Source of the DNA: Cenococcum geophilum 1.58
Lineage: Eukaryota; Ascomycota; Dothideomycetes; Gloniales; Gloniaceae
NCBI GenBank assembly: GCA_001692895.1
Contig: KV748184.1
Span: 3,038,001-3,102,000 of the forward strand
DNA: 64,000 nt
Direction: 5' to 3'
Shown: in pieces, positions 35,733 through 45,079 of the stretch
Numbering within the stretch: the first letter of the stretch is position 1
Layout: each line of letters opens with the position of its first letter
Translations under genes and position numbers: made by a program
Notes under the pieces: generated by a model
The model's input: the letters and a program-made list of their open reading frames with translations, nothing else
Databases searched by the model: none
What the model was told of the DNA's origin: nothing

Positions 35733-38510
35733 TAGTATAGAAATCCACCGCCTGTACCGCCGTTTCGGCTATCTATTAGCCGAAAAGCTATATAGAGTCC
35801 TTAAACGCTTTAGATATAACGACGTTAATAAAAAGGCAGTTAATTACCTAACTAAATACTGCTCCTTCTGCTAGAAATACGGACATTCCCTAGGCTGATT
35901 TAAGTTTACTCTTTATAAAGACCTTAATTTCAACCACTTAGTGTACGTAGACATTATGTATATTAACGGCAGCCTAGTATTATATATAATTAATAAGGCA
36001 ACCCGCTATTAAGCCGCCTATTAGCTGCAAAATATATCTATAAAATATACTTAGGATATTTTACGGACCTGCTAGATTAATATATATATTAGACCCCTTG
36101 AGTATATTACCTACAACGCTAATAGGAACTTTATTAGCAAGGAATTCTAGTAGTATACTACGGCTATAGCTATATTAATAAAAGCTGTCTTAGTTAAGGC
36201 ATATTAGTTTATTAGGCTTATTAAGTAAGCTTACTTAGCCTTACGGAGAGCTTATTAGATTATTATAGATAAATATAAAAACATTTAAAAGGAACTAGCT
36301 CTATAGATGGCCGTAAAAGCCGTTAATAATACTACTAGCCTTAACGGACTAGTACCTACCCTCTTGGTTTACAGAGCCTACCTAAGGATAAGCAACCTAG
36401 GCCCTCCTGCCCCATCTATTATAGAATAAGCAGCTATAATACGGAAGGTAATAGCTGAGATAGTTAAGCTACGGGCTAAATAAACTGTTAATAACGCCCT
36501 ATATTACCGCAACGGACTAGACACAACCTTAGTTTATAACCTCCCACTTAATTCTAAAGTCCTTATATGGCGTAAAAGCGGCAATTAGACGGGACCTTAC
36601 CATTTACTAGCCGTAGAAAACGAAACGTGCTGCGTATAACTCCCTAGCGGACCAACTAGCTTTAGGAGCACGTCCGTAAAACCCTACTTTTGGCCCAAAA
36701 ACACCTATAACGTTAAGCTAGATAAACTAGAAGCAACCGCCGAACTAAATAAACTAAAAGCAACTACCAAATTAGATGAACTAAAAGCACCCTTGCCTAC
36801 CCTAGAAGTTCCTTAAAAACCTACTAAACTTATTAAACCTACCGTAAAGCGTAGTTAAGGACGCCCCTAAAAGCACCCTATAACTAAGAACCCTATAATA
36901 AAGAATTACTTAACCTCTATAGGAATATCTGCAAGGTAACCTCCGCCTATAAATATATTAGTTCTAGTATAGGAAACCCCGTTTACGGACTTATAACGTA
37001 AAGAGATTAACGGACTACTTAAAAAGGGTATCTTTATAGTTATAACGGAGAGAGACGTTCCGTAAGGCGTCTGTATATTTAATTTACGCTTTATTAATAA
37101 AATTAAGCACCCTAGTACTAATAAAGCTTTTAAAAAATTAAGGCTTATTATATAAGCCTATAACGACTAAGGAAAGGACTTAGTCCTTACACAATCGCCT
37201 ATAATTTAACGAGTTAGTTAACGGATTATACTTATATTTACGCCTAGACTATAGTAAAGTAAACCTATAGCTCTTTACCTACGGGATATCTTGTAAGCCT
37301 ATGTGCAGTCTAATATCTACCTAAGTAGGGATATCTTTATACGGCCACCCCCTAAGCTTAACCTATAACTAGGAACAATCCTATAGGTTATAAAACCTTT
37401 ATACGGAGTACTAAAAGCTAGAAACCATTGGTTTAAGATATACTATTAGCACTACGTTAGTAAACTTAAAATGGAATAGTCGACCTATAACCCCTACCTC
37501 CTATACAGCCTATTAAACGGCCTTAGTATTATTAGACTTTAAATAGACAATACCCTATTCCTAGCAGACTAGACCTTTATAGATGCTAAAGAAACTAAAC
37601 TATAAAAGGCTAAGTTCTTAGTAAAGCTGTAAGAGTAGTTAACTAAGCAGAATCTAATTAAGTTTAATAGAGGCCTAATTACATAAAAGGGCAACCTAAT
37701 TAAGCTAACTTAGGAACGCCAAGCTTAAAACCTAAAGCCTATTATAGTAAAGCCTATAGACCTTACTAGCTCCTATAGAGAGACCTATAAGACTATAAAT
37801 ATAAAGGACTAATACGTTATATAGCGTGTAAGAGGCGCCTATATTGCTACAGTCTGCCACTTAAATCTGCTTATAATTTATCCTTTACGGCCTAGGTAGT
37901 AGATCTGTAAGAAGAAAATATTAAGCAGCTTAATAAGCATATTTAGTAGCAAATTAATAATGTAGTAAGGGGACTTACTTTTATACCACTAGACCTAAGT
38001 TCCCTTAGCTTACTAGTATTTATAGATGCCTCCTTTACTAATAATAGAGACCTATTATTATAAATTAGCTTTATAATTATACTTACGGACCGTAATTAAG
38101 ACGCAAATATACTGTATTAGTCTTTAATTAAGTGCAAATAAGTAACCCGCAGTATACTAGCTTCTAAACTATATACACTAGCTTATAGTTTTAATATAGC
38201 AGCCGCAATTAAATTAACGGTCTAAAAGATTCTATAACTAGAGTAGTTACCCCTAGTTTTATATACCGATTTAAAGTCCCTCTACAACTGCCTAGTTAAA
38301 CTAGGTACGACATAAGAGAAGAGGCTTATAGTCGACCTAATGTGCTTACGTTAGGCCTACGAACAACGTAAAATTGCGAAGGTTAAATAGATTAGCGGCG
38401 GAAACAACCTAGTAGACGCTATAACTAAGGTAAAGCCGTGTTAAGCCCTTAAAACCCTAATTAATACAAATAAGCTTAACCTAAAAGTTATAGAATGGGT
38501 AGAATGGGAT
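35733..38510 (+). pseudogene. Copia-2 integrase, RT and RNase H remnant
   Basis: GAG-pre-integrase: RLYRRFGYLLAEKLYRVLKR, YLTKYCSFC (~35750-35990). The integrase follows with AVKAVNNTTSLNGLVPTLL-like text (~36310). RT at ~37140-37900: RLII.AYND.GKDLVLT.SP, YLRDIL.AYV.SNIYLSRDIF, KPLYGVLKARNHW, LIDNTLFLAD. RNase H ends near 38510. Stops sit at former Gln/Trp codons. Confidence 0.83.
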
Positions 38511-38554
38511 TAACGGAGCACCTATAGTACGTTTACGGCCCGTTAAAAGGCCGT

Positions 38555-38836
38555 ATAGCTCATTATATAGTCCGTTTTACGGACTGTAAGCTGTTAGACA
38601 ATTAGCATAGGTAGATTACCCCAGATTACCGCAGACTGCCTATATTACGGTATAGGTGGAAAACGGTAGAAAAGCTATGGTGGAACTTGGTGGACTTACG
38701 TGACCTGCTAAATTCTGCCGTATTCTGCTACGGTGGTCAAATTAACTAATTACGATTTTCCATCCCCAGGATAGAAAATCGCTATTAGCTCGCTTAGTAC
38801 TAGCGCCTTAGTGGCCCTTAAGATCTAACTTATGGC
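38555..38836. other. Extra ~280 bp segment in Copia-2 3' UTR
   Basis: The related Copia-4 3' UTR lacks this stretch. It is less RIPed (many TpG) and ends with a 73 bp block (38746-38818) that recurs at 55391-55463 and holds a 12 bp stem. It may be a small non-autonomous insertion, but I see no convincing TSD. Confidence 0.4.
38754..38780. repeat. Hairpin in shared 73 bp block, copy 1
   Basis: GATTTTCCATCC, 3 nt loop, GGATAGAAAATC (one mismatch). The second copy is at 55399-55425. Confidence 0.8.
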
Positions 38837-38872
38837 TTGTCTACGGCCCATTAAAAGGTCGTATGGTTTATC

Positions 38873-38885
38873 TTACGGACCGTAA
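38873..38885. promoter_or_regulatory. Palindrome TTACGGACCGTAA in Copia-2 3' UTR
   Basis: A perfect odd palindrome with CGG-N-CCG, upstream of the 3' LTR. An identical copy is at 44525-44537 in Copia-5. CGG/CCG pairs are the usual half-sites of fungal Zn2Cys6 regulators; a binding role is inference. Confidence 0.4.
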
Positions 38886-39040
38886 GTAGGACTTACGGCT
38901 AGCTTAGGGCACCGTTTAAAAGGCAGCCTAGACGGCACCTTAGGGGAGATTTCCTATATATTTTCCTTTATATTTTATAGTTTTATTAAAGCAATTACGG
39001 AGGCTGTATATAGGTGGTTTTATCTTTTAAGTACCGCTAG

Positions 39041-39308
39041 TATATAATTACAGCACCTATTATACTAACCGCGTGCTTATACGTTTAGTACACTAAGTAC
39101 GCGTTTACGCGTTTAGTATACTAACTACTTACTTACGCGTCTAGTGCACTTATGAAGCACTAACTAATTAGGGGGAAGGTGTATTAGTATATAGACCACG
39201 TAGTCTACTTTATATAATTGATAGTCACTATCCAAACGAGTATACAATACTATACGTATTTCGTGCCCCTGGATACGACTTACTCGTACTATTAAGTTAG
39301 TACAAACA
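39041..39308 (+). repeat. Copia-2 3' LTR
   Basis: 268 bp; ends gtacaaaca, followed by TSD gggtc and the resumed Gypsy-2 sequence. Confidence 0.9.
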
Positions 39309-39313
39309 GGGTC

Positions 39314-39690
39314 TTATATTTAATCTACTACTACGCGGCTAGATAATAAACTGTCTATTACTCTAGTAAAGTTGCGCCGTTCCTATAACGCGGAATAAGA
39401 GGCTACTAAAGCTTAGTAAAGAGCCCTTAATTCCTATCTTGCTACGTCTACTTAGTTAATCCGTCTTAAGAAGTTTTATAAGAAGGTTTATTCTAAGGAG
39501 TAGAAACTTATAAAATAGGGTCTATAGGAACTTAATAATAAAAAAACGGATTCTCTTTTAATAGAGAAGGAAATAGATCTAAGTAGTTCGGCAACTACTC
39601 TTCTTAGGTCCCCCTTAGGTAACTTATTCTTTAGCGGTTCTTCTTTATTAATACTACCTAACCTAATTTCTTTTAATACTCCTATACCTT
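39314..39690 (+). pseudogene. Antisense coiled-coil-like frame at Gypsy-2 3' end
   Basis: Counterpart of 34530-34935. It reads TTTRLDNKLSITLVKLRRSY, EATKA..RALNSYLATST, LIRLKKFYKKVYSKE and KKTDSLLIEKEIDLSSSA. Differences from the Gypsy-1 copy are mainly silent or conservative and the frame is kept, apart from Gln-type stops. Copia-2 cut its upstream part, which lies before 19437. Confidence 0.5.
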
Positions 39691-42607
39691 TCCTATAACA
39701 TTTTTTAGATTTTCTAGTAGTTTTTAGGTAGTCTTAGTATAGCCTATCTACTTAACTTTATACCACGTTTTGTCGTTAATATCCTTATAACTTATAATTT
39801 TCGAAACTTACTATTTATCCTCTTCCTACCCTCTATACGTATCTGCCTTATAAACTAGTGGCTTAATATTTCTATATACTAGCTCTAGCATTACGATATA
39901 CTATATAGGGTAGATCTTTATTTTAGCTGGTAGGTTTAACTTAAACGTAACCGGTGAAATTTTTTATATAATTTTAAAAGGTCCTAGTCTAACATAGTTT
40001 AACTTCTTACTTAGCCGTTAACTTTTAAAATTTTTATATAGTAGCTATACTTTATCTCCCTCCTTAAGATCTGGTCCCTTAGATCTCTTAGCGTTATAGT
40101 ACTTTTTTATTCTTTTTTATACTTTCTATACTAATTCCATAAGGTCTATATAAAGATTTATTAACGTCTTTATTCTTTCTTTAGCTGTACTACTTGTTTT
40201 CTTCGCTTATTATAGTAATAATAATATTCTTAGCTTATATCCGTAGTTTGCCTTAAATAGTAATATACCTATTTCTTCTTAAGGTATTATATTATATACA
40301 AATTATATAACTAGTAGTAATAATACCCAATTATTCTATATATAATTAATATAGTATCTTAGATACTATTCTAGTATCTAATTTAATCTTTCCGTTTAAC
40401 CGTTTATCTACGGATAATATACAGTGGAAGTTACTGCCCTAACTCCTTATTTCGCTAAGAATACCTCCTAAAATACTACTATAAATCTTAAATCTCTATC
40501 CAATATAATTTTATTTAGTGCTCTATGTTTTATAAATACTTCTTTAATATAGATTCTAGCGATATCTTCTGCTGATATTTCTTCTGTATATGCTATAAAG
40601 TATCCCCACTTCGTAAGCTTATCCATTATTACTAAAATCACGTTATAATCTTATCCGGTAATAGGATCTCTTAACTTTAGCAACTTAATAATAAAGTCCC
40701 ATAATATAACCTCCTATAGTCTCTTTAGTATTTTAATAGGTTATAGCCCTCTATATGGCTTATACCTTATTAGTTTATTCCTTTAGCAATCTAGATATTT
40801 CTTTATAACTTTTTACGCTAAGCCCTAGATTCTATTAATAATATACTCCTCCTAAAGTCTTAATACTAAACCTATAGCTCTATTATGTCCTTAAGTCATT
40901 CCCTTATAGAATTCTTCTATAAATTACTCTGCTATGCTTCTTAGGATATACTTTACTTCTTAATTTTTGTATATATCTACCTATAGATCTTCTAGCTATA
41001 CTTCTAGAATTTTCTATACCTAAAAGCTTTTTAGTATCTTATAGACTTTTTCTAGTTCGTTATTTTCCTAAGTTGCTATAATTTTCGGATAATTATACCT
41101 AATTAATCCGTCTATATCTTTTTATAGTAAAGCCCCTAATAGCTTCTTATCATTCTATAGTTCAGCCCTTTAACTTAGAGCGTCTACTTGTATATTATCT
41201 ATACCCTTAATATACTAAATCTTAAAATAGTATTCTATAAGTATCTCTACCCATCTAACCTATCTTTAGTTAAGTTCCTTTATTATTAGNAATCCTNTTA
41301 GGTTNTTATANTCTATCTTAACTATAAATAGTTTNTCTATACCTTATAANAATNCTCTCTATTTCTTTAGTACTATAACTATACCTAATAACTCCTTGTT
41401 ATAAATATTATAGTTTAACTCTAGTAGTGTTATCTTCTAACTATAGTATGCCACTAGGTACTATCTATCTTAATATTTCTATATAAAGTATACCCCTAGT
41501 ATATAGTCTAATATATTTATTTCTACAACCGTCTCTAATTCTAGTTAATAGATCTTAAGAACTAGCTCCTAGGTAAATAACTCTTTAACTTTTTTAAAGA
41601 GTTCCCGCTATTCCTCTCCCTACACTTATAGTTCTTCTTTCTTTATTAGTTATGTAAATGGTTTAATATCCTTTAACTACTACGCTATAAACCTTTTATA
41701 GTAATTATAAAACCCTAAAAACAATCTTAATTATATAACATTCTCTAGTTTTTACTAATTTACTATAGCCTCGATCTTTTTTAGATTTATACTAAGTTAG
41801 CCTAGTTTAATAATAAAATTAATAAAATCGGTCTTCTTAGTAAAGAACTCGCATTTCTTAATTACTACTAGCATCTATTCTTCTTATAGTCTCTTTAAAA
41901 CCTATTTAACATATTCTTTGTGCTCCTCCTTAGTTATAAAGTAGATAATAATATTATTAAGGTATACCATAACAAATTTATCTAAGTATTCTCCTAATAT
42001 ATTATTAATACGCTTTTAGAATATTGCTAGTGCGTTTATAAGCCCGAATTGTATAACTAATAGTTTATATAGTCCTTCCTTTAACCTAAAGGCTGCCTTT
42101 TATTTATTACCTTCCTTAATCCTAATTTAATGGTACGCCTATCTTAGATTTATCTTTATAAAGATTTACGCGTTACCTATCCTGTCTTAGATTTCGCTAA
42201 TTAAGGGTAAAGGATACCTATCCTTTTTAGTAATACTGTTTAACTACCTATAATTAATGCACAGCCTTAGTTTGCTATTTTTCTTTAATATAAATAGTAC
42301 TAGATAACCCGCTAATAACTATAATGGTCTAATATAACCCTTTTATAAGTTTTCTTAGATAAACTCTTTTAATGCTCTACCTTCTTCTTTAGTAAGCTTA
42401 TAGATTAGAAAAAACCTTAGACTTATTCCTAGTTCTAACTCTACCTTATAGTCCTATACTATATACTCTAATAGCTTTTCACTTTCTAGTAACTATAGTT
42501 TTTTGCTATACTTATAGTATCTTTTTGGTATATAACTTAGTCCTTTCTCTATTTCTTTATAGATTGCTCCTACTTAGTACCATACCAACTTAGCCTATTA
42601 TTATATC
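39650..42607 (-). pseudogene. Gypsy-2 pol remnant (RT to chromodomain)
   Basis: Reverse of the Gypsy-1 pol order. Chromodomain lies near 39640-39800, integrase near 40000-40900, RNase H near 41100-41560 and RT near 41700-42560, where the YLDD-type motif is again YLNN (~41955-41975). Copia-5 cuts it upstream of RT at 42608. Confidence 0.82.
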
Positions 42608-42800
42608 TGTCTAAATAAGTTTAAACGGGAATTTATGGACGCAGTTACATAAGCTAAGCGAGCTCAGGAAACCCCTTAAATTCTACCTCTTTATATACGA
42701 TTAGAAGAACAAGTCACCACCATCCCAAAGAGCATACGATACTATACGTATTTCGTGCCCCGGGATATGACTCACTTATGCCATTAAGTTGGTACGAACA
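42608..42800 (+). repeat. Copia-5 5' LTR
   Basis: 193 bp, TGTCTAAATAAG...GGTACGAACA. It differs from the 3' LTR at about 15 sites, all transitions as far as I can see. Confidence 0.9.
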
Positions 42801-43179
42801 CTGATTAGTAAGCGCGCATAGATCAGCAATCACTCAATACCTCCCCCCGAGCGATATATACGACAGCGACCACCTATTTAGACTCCTAGTACGACCTACT
42901 AAAAGGTCGGAAGTCGGGGATTACGGATTATCACCAACTCCGTATATTTATTTAAGTCTTAGTACGGTTTACCGGAAGTTTATAGACATAAATACAGACC
43001 TTTACGGAACCCCCTACCCTCCCACAAACCACTACGGACCTACCAATTACCTTTACGGACCGTTACAAGACCTTACAAAAACCCCCTACCCTCCTGCAAA
43101 CCATTACGGACCTGTTAACCGCCTTTACGGACCACTACAAGACCTTTTCCACCCGCTATGTACTACACTATATAGCATG

Positions 43180-44300
43180 GCAGACATTAGCAAGCAAGTT
43201 AGCGAAGGTCAAAAGAAGTGGAGAAAGGGGTCGACGTTACGTCTACAAGCGACGTCAACGACTATATTAAGTTCAAAATCCTTAAATACGGATATTTTGA
43301 GCTTATAAACAATAACGACTTATGGGAGCAATACTAGGAAGACTTTGCAGACTTTACGGAAGCTACTTTTAAGGCTTACGACCGTATAGCTACCTATAAC
43401 TTACAAACCTTTTTACGTCACTAAGGTGTATAGGTCGACAAGCGAGTTTCTATTACACAGTCTTTATATAACACACTATACAAAAAGGACCAAACGGAAT
43501 AGACTAAAGAGGAAGTCCTAGACCACATTAATACCAATAGATTCTTTGCCTCTTGTAAACTTAACGGGATCTTTATAGGACCTTCTATATATACAAATCC
43601 ACCATTGCCTAGAGAAGTAGGACTTTTACCATATACAACGTTAAAGGAAGAACTGGACGAGACGTCAAAGGAAGAGACTATTAAGACGTCAGATAAGGAC
43701 GAGACTCAGGTAGACTCTGGAAATCAATAGGTAGACTCCAGCGGAAATCAAGACCAAGCAAACGATCAAGAGAATGCAATAAGCCCGCAAGCCTCAAAGG
43801 ACGATCCTCTACCCAACCTACCTACCCCAACTACTACAACTGCTCCATCTATACAAGCTCCGCCTGCACAAGCTCCGTCTATACAAGCTCCGCCCGTACA
43901 AGCTCCGCCCGTACAAGCTCCACCCCAAGCTCCGTTAGCGCAAGCCCCGCCTATACAAGCTCCGCCTACGCAAGCCCCGTCCGCGCAAGCCCTATCCGAG
44001 CAAGCTCCGCTAGCTTTACCCTCTTCGTTAACTAAAGCCAAGGAGCCACGACAGCCAAGCTTATACAAACCTCCGCAAACTGCCCAGCAATCACTACCTG
44101 CGGCAACTGCCCTTACCCCACCTAGTCTTCCTCCCGCCCAGCATCTCCACCCTAGTACTGCCAACGCCGACCCTAATACGCAGCTGCATATGGACCAACC
44201 CACGTACGACCCCCTGGGGGCGTACATTACGTCTATTTGCCAACCAAAGGCCTCACTTAACCTACCCTTTGCTGCCCAGTCTTCAGCCGTTATATAGGAG
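43180..44300 (+). pseudogene. Copia-5 gag-like remnant with QAPPx repeats
   Basis: It starts ADISKQVSEGQKKW, then after a one-base frame shift reads YIKFKILKYGYFELIN and ADFTEATFKAYDR as in Copia-2 gag. From ~43735 to 44297 the frame is open: acidic/Gln-rich text, then about ten five-residue QAPPx repeats (43841-44010), then a Pro/Ala-rich tail. It has only a few RIP stops. Confidence 0.72.
43841..44010 (+). repeat. 15 bp tandem repeat in Copia-5 gag
   Basis: Units like caagctccgcctata encode QAPPI/QAPPV/QAPSI. They occupy the same place as the AIDPQ repeat of Copia-2/4, but with a different consensus. The reverse strand of this repeat makes a Gly/Ala/Cys-rich open frame that I do not regard as a gene. 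Confidence 0.85.
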
Positions 44301-44524
44301 AAGGAACACCCTAGTTAAGGAATATATACTACCTCCTTTACGGACCGCCGCTACCGCCAGCAGTACCAAAACCCACCGCCTACACCGCCGTTTCAACCAC
44401 CTATTAGCCGAAAAGCCGTTCTAGTTAAGGCGTATTAGCCCGTTAGGCTTATTAAGTGAGCTTACTTAGCTTTACGGAGTACTTATGGTCCATTTACGGC
44501 CCATTGGAAGGCTGTACGGTTTAT

Positions 44525-44537
44525 TTACGGACCGTAA
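44525..44537. promoter_or_regulatory. Palindrome TTACGGACCGTAA in Copia-5
   Basis: Identical to 38873-38885 in Copia-2 and at the same place relative to the 3' UTR. Confidence 0.4.
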
Positions 44538-44725
44538 GCAGGACTTACGGCCAGCTTAAAGCACCGTTAGGAAGGCAGCCTAAACGGCACCTCAGAAGGA
44601 ATTTCCTATGTATTTCTTTATGTTTTATAGTTTTATTTTTACGTATTTCTTTTATATTTTATAGTTTTATTAAAGCAAATTACGGAGGCTATATATAAGC
44701 GGTTCTATTTTTTAAGTACCGCTAG

Positions 44726-44750
44726 TGTATAATTACAGCACCTGTTATAC
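44726..44750 (+). repeat. Fragment of Copia-2-type LTR start inside Copia-5
   Basis: 25 bp (tgtataattacagcacctgt and 5 more) match the first bases of the Copia-2/4 LTR. They are followed by a second copy of the preceding 3' UTR, suggesting LTR exchange or template switching. Confidence 0.75.
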
Positions 44751-44881
44751 GGAGGAATTTCCTATATATTTCTTTTGTATTTTATAGTTTTATTTCTTAT
44801 ATATTTCTTTTATACTTTACGGTTTTATTAAAGCAATTACGGAGGCTATATATAAGTGGTTTTATTTTTAAGTACCGCCAG

Positions 44882-45074
44882 TATCTAAATAAGTTTAAAT
44901 AGGAATTTATGGACGCAGTTACGTAAGCTAAGCGAGCTTAGGAAACTCCTTAAATTCTACCTCTTTATATACAATTAGAAGAACAAGTCACTACCATCCT
45001 AAAGAGTATACGATACTATATGTATTTCGTGCCCCGGGATATAACTTACTTATGCCATTAAGTTAGTACGAACA
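44882..45074 (+). repeat. Copia-5 3' LTR
   Basis: 193 bp; begins TATCTAAATAAG (TG changed to TA) and ends TACGAACA before TSD atatc. Confidence 0.9.
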
Positions 45075-45079
45075 ATATC

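Larger units (their letters stand above)
19438..39308 (+). mobile_element. Copia-2: Ty1/Copia element in Gypsy-2, hosting Gypsy-1
   Basis: 5 bp TSD gggtc at 19433-19437 and 39309-39313. LTRs of 268 bp at 19438-19705 and 39041-39308. A leader with repeated tacggac segments is followed by gag (20152-22412), the Gypsy-1 insertion, then GAG-pre-integrase, integrase, RT and RNase H (35733-38510). The net length is about 6.55 kb. Same family as Copia-4, which lacks a ~280 bp insertion found here at ~38555-38836. Confidence 0.9.
42608..45074 (+). mobile_element. Copia-5: non-autonomous Copia-related element in Gypsy-2
   Basis: 2467 bp with TSD atatc at 42603-42607 and 45075-45079, and 193 bp LTRs. 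It carries a Copia-2-like leader and gag part, then jumps to 3' UTR sequence; protease, integrase, RT and RNase H are absent. The last ~55 bp of its LTR match the Copia-2 LTR end, but its upstream part differs. It is the least RIPed element in the block. Movement would have needed proteins from a relative such as Copia-2/4. Confidence 0.87.

Noticed and set aside
19438-42607. Possible CRISPR-like or satellite array from the repeated LTR words
   Set aside because: Repeats are LTR pairs with TSDs and coding interiors; there are no regular spacers.
42608-42800. Dating the insertions from LTR divergence
   Set aside because: The differences are RIP transitions, so they do not measure time.
43766-44227. 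153-codon minus-strand frame rich in Gly, Ala and Cys
   Set aside because: It is the reverse strand of the QAPPx gag repeat; its apparent protein repeat follows from the DNA repeat.
44456-44698. 80-codon plus-strand frame in Copia-5
   Set aside because: It covers 3' UTR repeats (tacggaccgtaa and tttatagttttatt units), with no protein-like features.
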